A stretch of DNA of 7,212 bases. Origin: Acidobacteriaceae bacterium. GTDB taxonomy: Bacteria > Acidobacteriota > Terriglobia > Terriglobales > SbA1. Of this stretch, positions 1 through 5,429 are shown piece by piece (position 1 is the stretch's first letter; each line of letters starts with the position of its first letter). The stretch spans positions 1 to 7,212 of the forward strand of contig PLEA01000144.1 in the NCBI GenBank assembly GCA_003136335.1, given 5' to 3'. Below the pieces are notes generated by a model, which made no database searches, was not told the DNA's origin, and was given only the letters and a program-made list of their open reading frames with translations. The translations under genes were made by a program, and so were the position numbers.

Positions 1-154
1 GCTGCGCAAAATATCAAACGACTCGTCCGCTTCCTCAGCCAGACGCCAAGACCACAGATCCCCGCAATGACCCAGGTACTTCGTAAGAAACGAATCTTCA
101 AGGGAGATACTCACCCCACCCACTTCCAATCCAGCCTGACTTTTTCAACAGCCA
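1..154 (+). mobile_element. Right end of an insertion sequence
   Basis: The stretch ends in GACTTTTTCAACAGCCA (138-154), the exact reverse complement of the left terminal repeat of the MITE at 5470-5615 and one base different from the right ends of both MITEs. It is followed by CGCCTG (155-160) and ATTAC, the same flank seen beside both MITEs. The interior reads as a transposase C-terminus. I infer that this is the right end of the full-length element from which the MITEs derive, or a close relative. The rest lies outside the window. IS5/IS1182-like is a tentative family call. Confidence 0.7.
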
Positions 155-261
155 CGCCTGATTACGTCAGGGATGGAATAGGGGCGTATAATTCTTGTCG
201 CCGACAGACTCACCAGCCGGAGAGACTCCAATGCGCAGACTCTCGCCTCTACTCTTTGTGA
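1..261 (+). CDS. Transposase C-terminal tail (partial, 5' end outside window)
   Basis: The reading frame is open from base 1 and begins AAQNIKRLVRFLSQTPRP. This resembles the extreme C-terminus of DDE transposases of the IS5/IS1182 type, in which an 'A.QN.KRL.RF' segment precedes a short variable tail. Only about the first 25 codons look transposase-like. The frame then runs through the terminal repeat and out of the element, to a TGA at 259-261 that lies inside the next gene. A natural stop inside the IS is therefore missing in this frame. A TGA at 68-70 exists in the +2 frame, so a small indel upstream of it may have destroyed the native end. Family assignment is from memory of motif style only. 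Confidence 0.45.
   Translation, partial: AAQNIKRLVRFLSQTPRPQIPAMTQVLRKKRIFKGDTHPTHFQSSLTFSTATPDYVRDGIGAYNSCRRQTHQPERLQCADSRLYSL
155..170 (+). repeat. Right half of intergenic palindromic repeat, beside IS end
   Basis: CGCCTGATTACGTCAG directly follows the IS end. It matches the right flank of the MITE at 5470-5615 (CGCCTGATTAC) and the 3' end of the uninterrupted repeat at 1482-1540 (GGCCTGATTTCGTCAG). It is the right half of a repeat split by the IS; the left half should lie beyond the left edge of the window. Confidence 0.65.
187..192 (+). promoter_or_regulatory. Candidate -10 box for the secreted protein gene at 231
   Basis: A perfect TATAAT lies 38 bases before the ATG at 231, giving a predicted leader of about 30 bases. 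The -35 position falls in the repeat tail (about 163-169, TACGTCA) and matches TTGACA poorly. If active, the gene's promoter has been assembled next to an IS/repeat junction. The evidence is the single hexamer and its spacing. Confidence 0.35.
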
Positions 262-881
262 TCGTTCTTACTACGCAGTTGCTGGCTCAATCAAGAAATG
301 ATGGGTTAGACGCAGCAGCAACGAATCTCATAAGTAACGTGACAACGTACTGTAACAGTGTTGAGCACCATTCCAACTCTGTGCCACGTATTTTCGCTCG
401 GATCACCTCTGCCGACTATTCGTCAGGCTGGATAGCATATGACAGCAAGGCGGCTTGGAACCGAGCAGGGAGGCCACAGCCGGTGGCGTTAGTTTGGTAC
501 AGCGATGCCAAGATTGTTCGTGTCGCAATCACTCCGAACGACGACGGCCAGAGGCCAGAAGTCTACGCTGACTATTGTTATCGTCAAGATGGCACGCTTG
601 CTCGACTTCGGTCGGTGCCAAGCGTGCAACACAAGTGTGAACCAAACCGAAATCAGTGCACTTTGGTGCGGCGGGAGGTGCGGTTCTACCCGCCTGAAGG
701 TCCGGTCCTAAAGACCTACGGACTAGATAGACTCCCAAATCTGACCGGCACCACGGGGGTAATTATTGACCCCCTACCAGCCGAGCGCATCGTTGAGACC
801 TTCGTTCCGATGAAGTGGCCTGAATACCTACACGTCACAGACTTGCCCTTCAGCGAGTTGCTTTACGCAACCTTGAGATGA
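231..881 (+). CDS. Secreted protein of unknown function (216 aa)
   Basis: I do not recognise this family. The chosen ATG at 231 follows a purine-rich GGAGAGA (219-225) and begins a clear Sec signal peptide: MRR, a hydrophobic stretch LLFVIVLTTQLLA (residues 7-19), and likely cleavage near LLAQ-S at residue 20. A longer frame from 195 would add twelve residues before the signal peptide and is less likely. The mature part has four Cys (41, 116, 136, 143), enough for two disulphides, and several short strand-like stretches (PVALVWYSDAKIVRVAI, 84-100; VYADYCYRQDGTLARLRSV, 111-129), suggesting a compact beta-rich exported domain. Similar 'YRQDGTLARLRS' phrases occur in hypothetical proteins of Acidobacteriota as I remember them. 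It stands alone: IS debris upstream and a hairpin repeat downstream. The role is unknown. Confidence 0.75.
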   Translation: MRRLSPLLFVIVLTTQLLAQSRNDGLDAAATNLISNVTTYCNSVEHHSNSVPRIFARITSADYSSGWIAYDSKAAWNRAGRPQPVALVWYSDAKIVRVAITPNDDGQRPEVYADYCYRQDGTLARLRSVPSVQHKCEPNRNQCTLVRREVRFYPPEGPVLKTYGLDRLPNLTGTTGVIIDPLPAERIVETFVPMKWPEYLHVTDLPFSELLYATLR

Positions 882-898
882 CTGGCCGGGTTGGTGAA

Positions 899-968
899 AC
901 ATCGCCATTGCACTCATCGACCCCAGCCGGGGGTTTTGAGCGCAATGGGCCCCTGTTAGCGTCAAATT
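899..968 (+). repeat. Intergenic hairpin repeat (copy a), possible terminator
   Basis: Long imperfect palindrome: 904-924 (GCCATTGCACTCATCGACCCC less one base at the end) pairs with 930-950 around a 5-base loop. Paired blocks are GCC/GGC, ATTGC/GCAAT, CTCA/TGAG and CCCC/GGGG, with one bulged G at 947 and an internal loop. The 3' tail (CCTGTTAGCGTCAAAT) aligns with the CCTGATTTCGTCAAAT tail of the copy near 4071. The inner part CCCC-AGCCG-GGGG-TTTT resembles a short intrinsic terminator for the gene ending at 881, though the T run is short. Confidence 0.7.
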
Positions 969-983
969 GCCCGGCATGCTAAC
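955..983. repeat. Small inverted repeat upstream of the 1010 gene
   Basis: GTTAGC (955-960) and GCTAAC (978-983) form a perfect 6-bp inverted repeat with a 17-base spacer, 26 bases upstream of the next start codon. The position suits an operator, but arms this short can occur by chance, and the left arm overlaps the tail of repeat copy a. Confidence 0.25.
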
Positions 984-1009
984 GTACCCCCAGTTACTGG
1001 AGCAGTCTT

Positions 1010-1447
1010 ATGCAGAAACTGATTCTGGTCGTGTTCCTCGCCACATCATCACTGGCTAGTCACGCAAATGATGCCGCACAAGGTCTGTTTCTGAAAACAC
1101 GTTGTGAAGGAAAGCTCTCTTCGGTCGTGCTTTCGTCTCTGAAAGACGCTATAAGCGCGTCGCAGAAATTCCGATTGGTTTCTAGCTTGGACGACGATGG
1201 ACGTTTTGACACCGTGCAAACCATTTACATGATGTGCGCGGAGAACAATGACGTTACCGCGCTCGCAACCAGCTACGGTATAGCCAAATGTCGCACCAGG
1301 ACACAATGTGCGTCGGTACAGGATGGGGCTTCCCTTAATGTAGCGTTGTGCAACGCCAATCTCTCTGCGGATTGCGGGCGAGCGCTGTTCAAAGCCTTCG
1401 AGTTCTACCTCAACATTCCCAATCGGCCCCCATTGATACTCCACTGA
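1010..1447 (+). CDS. Small secreted Cys-rich protein of unknown function (145 aa)
   Basis: The start ATG at 1010 follows TGGAGC (998-1003), a reasonable ribosome-binding site. The N-terminus is a Sec signal peptide (MQK, hydrophobic LILVVFLATSSLA, probable cleavage after ASHA at residue 19). The mature protein of about 126 residues has six Cys (32, 76, 94, 100, 114, 122), an even number fitting periplasmic disulphides. Residues 39-60 (VVLSSLKDAISASQKFRLVSSL) look like a helix leading into a strand. The phrases SLKDAISASQKFRLVSSLDDDGR, TIYMMCAENNDVTALAT and CGRALFKAF resemble a recurring acidobacterial hypothetical-protein pattern as I remember it; no function is known to me. An antisense frame across 1049-1477 is a shadow without leader or RBS. 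The gene is followed by repeat copy b. Confidence 0.78.
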   Translation: MQKLILVVFLATSSLASHANDAAQGLFLKTRCEGKLSSVVLSSLKDAISASQKFRLVSSLDDDGRFDTVQTIYMMCAENNDVTALATSYGIAKCRTRTQCASVQDGASLNVALCNANLSADCGRALFKAFEFYLNIPNRPPLILH

Positions 1448-1777
1448 CGTAAGAGCCGTCCGAGGCATAGTTCTCATTGGCGTTAAATCGCCATTACGCT
1501 CAGAACCAAGTCAAAACGTGTAATGGCCTGATTTCGTCAGTCAACGACAGCCCAACGAGACCGAACTGCGCCATTTCGGGGTTGTTGTTATGATCTGACG
1601 CTTCCGTGGGAAGGTATTCGGATGAAGAAGAGAACCCAGAAAGCTTGAGATTTGGTACGTGTGCATTTTGTTAATGATGGTTACCTTTCTCTTTCGCTAG
1701 CTTCTCTAGAGGCCCCGAAGTCACACTGCAACAGTTACGGCGCTTTGTGTATTTAGAACGTATAGAATGGCGGTACT
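1448..1777. other. 330-base intergenic region
   Basis: It contains repeat copy b (1482-1540). The remainder (1541-1777) has no convincing gene. The only short frames are MKKRTQKA (from 1622) and a hydrophobic frame across about 1640-1699 (KLEIWYVCILLMMVTFLFR) that lacks a good start and RBS. A -10-like TATAGA sits at 1761-1766, just before the next gene, with no -35 match. Confidence 0.5.
1482..1540 (+). repeat. Intergenic palindromic repeat (copy b), uninterrupted
   Basis: The copy begins GGCGTTAAATCGCCATTAC and ends GTAATGGCCTGATTTCGTCAG. The arms AAATC-GCCATTAC and GTAATGGC-CT-GATTT pair, leaving a 2-base bulge (CT) on the right arm and a loop of about 21 bases. It is the most useful copy because it shows the site without an insertion: GTGTAATGGCCTGATTTCG (1518-1536) corresponds to the sequence split by the MITEs at 2382 and 5470. 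Confidence 0.75.
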
Positions 1778-2281
1778 ATGACAGGTTTAATCATCGAGTT
1801 GAGTCTCCTGCTCATTGCTTTGACAAGCCAGTCGCTCGCGCAGGCGTTGCCATCCTTGCCAGAACCAGCCAAAGACCTGTTCGTGGGTACGTGGAAGGCG
1901 AACGCAGACAAGTCTCGGCCCGTACACAACGATTATGACGTGCAGCATAAAAGTTATGTGGTGGACGTGGTGACGTACTCGCGGGACGGAGACAACCTCG
2001 TCGCATCCTATCGAAAGAGGTCCCACGAGTACCATGACAGGATGCGTTGCGATGGGAAGCTCCATCAGACGGAGCTTTCCGAGGCATCCTGCTGGATTTC
2101 CTGCAAGTACCTAGCTCCAAACCATATCGAAGGCAGCTATTTTTTTTCAGATGGTACCAACAACATAAATTACTGGACGCGGGAACTATCCTCCGATGGT
2201 CAGGAAATGACACTGTGGGACTACAAGGATAAGGCCAGGAAAAAGCTTAAGGGCTTTGTAGTGAGGGAACGCGTGAAATGA
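1778..2281 (+). CDS. Secreted 'GTWKAN-DKS' family protein, function unknown (167 aa)
   Basis: The first ATG after an in-frame TAG (1763-1765) is at 1778, so this is the most upstream possible ATG; there is no strong ribosome-binding site. The N-terminus MTGLIIELSLLLIALTSQSLAQA is hydrophobic and signal-like but lacks the usual early Lys/Arg. Residues 35-46 (FVGTWKANADKS) match a motif common at the start of small exported lipocalin-like/DUF proteins in Acidobacteriota, where a 'GTW.LN..KS' strand is followed by a beta-barrel-like domain. Several later stretches look like beta strands (SYVVDVVTYSRDG, DNLVASYRKR, GSYFFSDG, NINYWTRELSSDG, MTLWDYK, KGFVVRERV), which fits. Three Cys (91, 105, 109). 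Ligand and role are unknown. A palindrome and a MITE-interrupted repeat follow. Confidence 0.72.
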   Translation: MTGLIIELSLLLIALTSQSLAQALPSLPEPAKDLFVGTWKANADKSRPVHNDYDVQHKSYVVDVVTYSRDGDNLVASYRKRSHEYHDRMRCDGKLHQTELSEASCWISCKYLAPNHIEGSYFFSDGTNNINYWTRELSSDGQEMTLWDYKDKARKKLKGFVVRERVK

Positions 2282-2295
2282 AATCGGGGATTCTC

Positions 2296-2334
2296 TTAAC
2301 GCCAATAGCCAATAGCTACACAGACTGGCGTTAA
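2296..2334. terminator. 9-bp inverted repeat after the 1778 gene
   Basis: TTAACGCCA (2296-2304) and TGGCGTTAA (2326-2334) are perfectly complementary with a 21-base spacer, which contains a tandem GCCAATA (2301-2314). It starts 15 bases after the stop codon at 2279-2281. It may end transcription, but no T run follows. The right arm is also the left end of repeat copy c (GGCGTTAAATCG). Confidence 0.4.
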
Positions 2335-2548
2335 ATCGCAATAGCACTCAATGACCAGCAGTCAAAACGTGTAATCGCCTGTGGCTGTTGAAAAACTCCA
2401 CTTTTCTCAAAACAGCCGAAATTTGGGGGATAGAAAATGTCTACGCAAACCAAGAAAGTCGTTTGTAGGGCTTCCTAAATGCAAAGTTTTTTCGGCCATT
2501 TTCTGGTGATTGAGTTTTTCAACAGCCACGCCTGTTTACGACAACTGA
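2327..2548 (+). repeat. Intergenic repeat (copy c), split by MITE
   Basis: The left part (2327-2381) reads GGCGTTAAATCGCAATAGCACTC and so on, ending GTCAAAACGTGTAATCGCCTG. It matches copy b nearly block for block, including the GTCAAAACGTGTAAT stretch at 1510-1524. The repeat then stops at the MITE and resumes after it with CGCCTGTTTACGACAAC (2529-2545). Removing the MITE and one CGCCTG restores a single repeat. Confidence 0.7.
2382..2528 (+). mobile_element. MITE copy 1, 147 bp
   Basis: Perfect 17-bp terminal inverted repeats: TGGCTGTTGAAAAACTC (2382-2398) and GAGTTTTTCAACAGCCA (2512-2528). Both ends are flanked by CGCCTG (2376-2381 and 2529-2534), a 6-bp target duplication. The interior is close to copy 2 around ATTTGGGGGATAGAAAATG and less alike on the right side. 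It carries no transposase. It holds GGGGGAT followed by an ATG and a 13-codon frame (2437-2478, MSTQTKKVVCRAS), which looks like the leader and start of a lost transposase gene. It lies between convergent genes. Confidence 0.88.
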
Positions 2549-2563
2549 CTTGGATTGTGGACC

Positions 2564-3691
2564 CTAGTGAAGAAGGTCCAATGTGTTGTCGCCGTCGTCG
2601 ACGAAGTAGACGCCTTTCCGGTCGAGAGTGACGGCGAGGCCGAAAAGAGTACCGGCGCCCGCTCCACTGGTATCGATGTTCTTAACCGCGACCTGGGAAC
2701 CACCAGGGGTCGTTTCGACAATGTTGCCGTCCCCAGAGTTGACCGACAGAATGTCGCCATTGGGCGCGATGGCCAGACCAAGCGGCTGGTTCAAGTTTCC
2801 GCCCATGGAGACTGTGCGACCCGTCCCGGCCTTGGTGAGGCGGAAGACTGCGTCAGGAATCGCGGCAATGCGGTTGAGGAGGGTGTCGGCTACGTAGAGC
2901 GTGCCATTGGACGCCAATCCCAGACCTGTCGGGCCGATGACCAGGGCAGCAGGATCGGTGCGCTCTTCGAAACCGGAGCCGATGATGGTTCGCAGGATTT
3001 CGCGCGGCACGCGCCCTTCATGATCACCATCCTCTTCCTCAGGGACGGCCAGTACGATTCGTATTACGGTTCCTCTGTTGACCACATTGCCGTTGGCGGC
3101 TACCGTGCCGTTCAGGACGTTGGTGACGAACAGTTCGGCAAAGTCCCCGAGATCCAGGGCGGTCATATCCCACGGTCCGTTGATGCGCACGCCGAACTGG
3201 GTTCCCGAGAACGTTTCCACGACGTTGCCGTGGTTGTTCAAAACCAGCAGGCAGCCGGCCTTGGCGGTGGCCGAAGTGCCGTCCGTCGTGGGGAGGCTGC
3301 CCACGATCACCCAGCCGTTGCGCAGCACAGACAAAGTTGTGGTCAGGCCAATCCCGCCGGGGCAGGGGCCGGGCAGGTTCGCGGCATTAATCTGGGCGAA
3401 AACGCTGAGTGTGCCGTTGGGTGCGATGTCCACGATGGTGGTGCCCGTTCCCTGTAGATTCTGGCTGTTATTAAAGTTGCTGACCAGGACGTGGCCCCGC
3501 ACCAGCTTTCCGGAGCTGCGCGGCACAACGGCAACACCATAGGGATTCACGTCCCCATTCGCGGGAACGGTGGATGGACCTGGCGTGACACTAAGCGGCC
3601 CGATGAACGAGCTGGCAGTCGCAAGAGCTGGCAGCAATGCGAGGGCGAGACCAATCGAACAAAGACGTCTGCAAAGTCTGAAAGGATTCAT
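2564..3691 (-). CDS. Secreted NHL/SMP-30-like beta-propeller protein (375 aa)
   Basis: The ATG at 3691 is chosen because a strong AGGAGGGG site lies just upstream and because it starts a clear signal peptide (MNPFRLCRRLCSIGLALALLPALATA, cleavage near residue 26). A frame from 3796 would place 35 extra residues ahead of it. The mature protein shows repeated propeller-blade phrases: NPYGVAVVP with GHVLVSNFNN (49-74), TTIVDIAPNGTLSVFA (84-99), NGWVIVGSL (125-133), GPWDMTALD with AELFVTNVLNG (172-195), GPTGLGLASNGTLYVADTLLNRI (253-275), QPLGLAIAPNGDILSVNSGDGNIVETTPGG (302-331) and LFGLAVTLDRKGVYFVDDGDNTLDLL (349-374). That suits about six blades. Such exported proteins bind ligands or act as lactonase-like hydrolases; no catalytic set can be assigned. 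An acidic patch VPEEEDGDHEGR (216-227) interrupts the blades and may be a loop. The gene appears more GC-rich than its neighbours and is on the opposite strand. The long + frames across it are shadows. Confidence 0.88.
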   Translation of the reverse strand: MNPFRLCRRLCSIGLALALLPALATASSFIGPLSVTPGPSTVPANGDVNPYGVAVVPRSSGKLVRGHVLVSNFNNSQNLQGTGTTIVDIAPNGTLSVFAQINAANLPGPCPGGIGLTTTLSVLRNGWVIVGSLPTTDGTSATAKAGCLLVLNNHGNVVETFSGTQFGVRINGPWDMTALDLGDFAELFVTNVLNGTVAANGNVVNRGTVIRIVLAVPEEEDGDHEGRVPREILRTIIGSGFEERTDPAALVIGPTGLGLASNGTLYVADTLLNRIAAIPDAVFRLTKAGTGRTVSMGGNLNQPLGLAIAPNGDILSVNSGDGNIVETTPGGSQVAVKNIDTSGAGAGTLFGLAVTLDRKGVYFVDDGDNTLDLLH

Positions 3692-3827
3692 ATCGTTCCC
3701 CTCCTGGGAGAAGATGTCGCCGCAAAGGTCACCTGCGATCCTGTTTTTTGGGGGTCGGTTTGAATGTGTTCCCTGTTGGCATGACGGGGAACCCAAAGAG
3801 GATGCTATGACCGGCGGCGCGGGCGTG

Positions 3828-3867
3828 TGTCACCGATTTGTAAAATCGCGGTAGCATATCGGTGACA
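3828..3867. promoter_or_regulatory. 10-bp perfect inverted repeat, candidate operator or hairpin
   Basis: TGTCACCGAT (3828-3837) and ATCGGTGACA (3858-3867) are exact reverse complements with a 20-base spacer. A second, overlapping palindrome, CGATTT-GTA-AAATCG (3834-3848), shares the left arm. It lies about 140 bases upstream of the propeller gene start on the - strand. The nested palindromes suggest a regulator site or a switchable hairpin; the partner is unknown. Confidence 0.4.
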
Positions 3868-4052
3868 ACTGAGTCGCTGGGTCCTACGTCAAACCAGGCA
3901 GGGGATAGGAGGTAGGACGATTTTTGAAACCGGACTCGATAGTGACAAATCAGTAAAACATCGGGGTTGGTGTTGGTTTTAGGCCGGGGCCCGCCCGCGC
4001 GCGCGGCGATGCGAGGGGCAGGATGGGGGTGCGAAGCGATGCGTCGGTAATT

Positions 4053-4087
4053 CTCAAAGAGTGTAAACCCCTGATTTCGTCAAATGA
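4053..4087 (+). repeat. Partial intergenic repeat (copy d), right arm only
   Basis: CTCAAAGAGTGTAAACCCCTGATTTCGTCAAATGAG aligns with the right arm of copy b (GTCAAAACGTGTAATGGCCTGATTTCGTCAG) and, in its last part, with the tail of copy a (CCTG..AGCGTCAAAT). The left arm is not recognisable upstream. It is uninterrupted, so it counts as a second empty target. Confidence 0.55.
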
Positions 4088-4306
4088 GATTCCATGTAAG
4101 TCAGGAATGCCGCGAGAACGTACAGCCCAACAACAAAAAAAACAAACATTTCGTCTATAGTGGCGTTCTTCTATGATGGAGGGCTGCTCATGGAGAATGG
4201 TCGAATTATCCCATGAATGACCGGCACGCCTCGATCCTGGGCCAGCGTCGCAATCCTTTGTCCATCAGCCGTTCCGCACGCGGCGCGACGTAGAATTGCG
4301 TTCCTG

Positions 4307-5350
4307 ATGAAAAGAACTTTGCTTTTCTCGTTGCTGCTAGCCTGTGGGTCCGCTGTCGCGCAACTCTATCAGTACAAGACGACCGACATGCCCCGAGTGG
4401 GGGAGAATATCGCGCAGCCTTGCGAATACCAAGCCTCATTTCCGGCAGGCAACAAAACGGTGAAGGCAGCGTGGGTCACGTACGACAGAGGCCCCGATAT
4501 CACGCGGTTCTATTCCGACCCTGATGTCCTTGCCTTTGCGAAACGGAACGATGTGGCCATGGTATTGGCGATTCAGTGCCCAGCGAGCAAGCCATCGACC
4601 GGGGAAATAGGCGAGATGGATATGCATCCCGAACACGGCTTGGGTCGATCTCTCTTCTCTGCCCTCAACACCATCGGAACAGAGAGCGGACATCCAGAAA
4701 TGGGGACAGCAAAGCTGATCGTTCTGGGCTTTTCGGGAACGGGGGCCTACTTTGGTCATTTTGTGGCCTATGCTCCTGACCGTGTTGTGGCGGCAATTCT
4801 TACTAATCCTGGACAGGCCGACCCGGAAAATGTTGACAAGATAACGCTCGATGAGAAGGGTGTCTCCGTGCCGGAACTCATCATTGTGGGCGGCAGAGAC
4901 ACCGTGGGTGGAACGGTAAAACCATACAACTTCTATAAGCACTACCACCCGCAGGGAGCGCCTTGGGTTTATCTGGTGCAGAACAATATCCCTCACTGCT
5001 GCATCATCGATACAAAGTCTTTTATCCTCGACTGGCTTCAAGAGGTGGTTCGAGCTCGACACCCTGACCCTAAAAAGCCGCTCTCCCCGATGAACTCGAA
5101 TGCTGGTTGGTACGGCTCAATTCGACCGTGCGAAACCGTCTACACCGACCATTGGGGACTGCCTCTATGGAATGTCTGCGATGCACATGTTGAGCGTGCA
5201 GAGCAGGCTTTGCCATCGCAGGAGATGCCAGCGGGTTTCTTTCCTACTGAATCCCTTGCGCACGAATGGCTCACCTACATTAAACAGCAGGACCATCCCA
5301 AGAACTCTTTCCCTCGTCCGAATGACCCATCTTTCGGGGAGCCGAAGTGA
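4307..5350 (+). CDS. Secreted alpha/beta-hydrolase-like protein (347 aa)
   Basis: The ATG at 4307 begins an obvious signal peptide (MKRTLLFSLLLACGSAVAQ, cleavage near residue 19). The frame is open back to 4217, but that would bury the signal behind 30 residues. There is no strong Shine-Dalgarno site; a TAGAAT lies at 4291-4296. Fold evidence: VKAAWVTYDRGPD (52-64), DVAMVLAIQCP (82-92), then KLIVLGFSGTGAYFGHFVAYAPDRVVAAILTNPGQ (136-170), a nucleophile elbow with Ser143 and following helix, then PELIIVGGRDTVGG with Asp198 and NNIPHCC with His230. Ser, Asp and His in that order and spacing fit a catalytic triad. The elbow reads G-F-S-G-T-G rather than a plain GxSxG. An esterase, depolymerase-like or peptidase-like role at the cell surface is inferred; the substrate is unknown. 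After the hydrolase core a tail of about 90 residues (257-347) contains Cys275 and Cys291 plus several Trp and Pro. Nothing nearby indicates a pathway. Confidence 0.82.
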   Translation: MKRTLLFSLLLACGSAVAQLYQYKTTDMPRVGENIAQPCEYQASFPAGNKTVKAAWVTYDRGPDITRFYSDPDVLAFAKRNDVAMVLAIQCPASKPSTGEIGEMDMHPEHGLGRSLFSALNTIGTESGHPEMGTAKLIVLGFSGTGAYFGHFVAYAPDRVVAAILTNPGQADPENVDKITLDEKGVSVPELIIVGGRDTVGGTVKPYNFYKHYHPQGAPWVYLVQNNIPHCCIIDTKSFILDWLQEVVRARHPDPKKPLSPMNSNAGWYGSIRPCETVYTDHWGLPLWNVCDAHVERAEQALPSQEMPAGFFPTESLAHEWLTYIKQQDHPKNSFPRPNDPSFGEPK

Positions 5351-5429
5351 GGCGCGGCAGGGCCAGTTTTCCCGAGGGCTGGAAATCCGCCGATTGAGCC
5401 CTCTCTACTCCTCAGCGACGATTGGCTGT

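Larger units (their letters stand above)
3692..4306. other. 615-base divergent intergenic region
   Basis: It lies between the start codons of the - strand propeller gene and the + strand hydrolase gene, so it must hold both promoters. Contents: the propeller gene leader (3692 to about 3800), a 10-bp inverted repeat (3828-3867), a CG-alternating tract (3996-4005) in a very GC-rich patch, a partial intergenic repeat (4053-4087), an A-rich tract (4131-4148), a -10-like TATAGT (4156-4161) and a 15-codon frame (4173-4220, MMEGCSWRMVELSHE) whose TGA overlaps an alternative upstream ATG of the hydrolase frame. No RNA gene was recognised. Confidence 0.5.

Noticed and set aside
67..261. Independent 64-residue protein starting at 67
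   Set aside because: The frame is open from the window edge with transposase-like residues, crosses the IS end and stops inside the next gene, so it is the tail of a transposase frame and not a separate gene.
1049..1477. 142-residue - strand frame opposite the Cys-rich secreted protein
   Set aside because: It is antisense to a gene with a clear signal peptide and RBS, and its own translation looks random.
1622..1699. Short hydrophobic frame between the 1010 and 1778 genes
   Set aside because: It has no in-frame start with a ribosome-binding site, and the only good ATG (1622) is in another frame and ends after eight codons.
1812..2213. 133-residue - strand frame opposite the GTWKAN protein
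   Set aside because: Its composition, rich in Arg, Ser, Cys and Pro, is typical of an antisense frame, and it has no leader.
2555..3457. 300-residue open frame on the + strand across the propeller gene
   Set aside because: It is an antisense shadow of a GC-rich gene: low-complexity composition, no ribosome-binding site or signal, and no recognisable motifs, whereas the - strand frame has a strong RBS, signal peptide and propeller repeats.
3692..3796. 35-residue N-terminal extension of the propeller protein
   Set aside because: A strong AGGAGGGG site and a signal peptide place the start at 3691.
4217..4306. 30-residue N-terminal extension of the hydrolase from the ATG at 4217
   Set aside because: The signal peptide begins exactly at 4307, and an extension before it would impair export. 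The extension has no conserved character.
4436..5062. 208-residue open frame on the - strand inside the hydrolase gene
   Set aside because: It lies wholly within the hydrolase coding region, has no plausible leader and shows no domain-like pattern.
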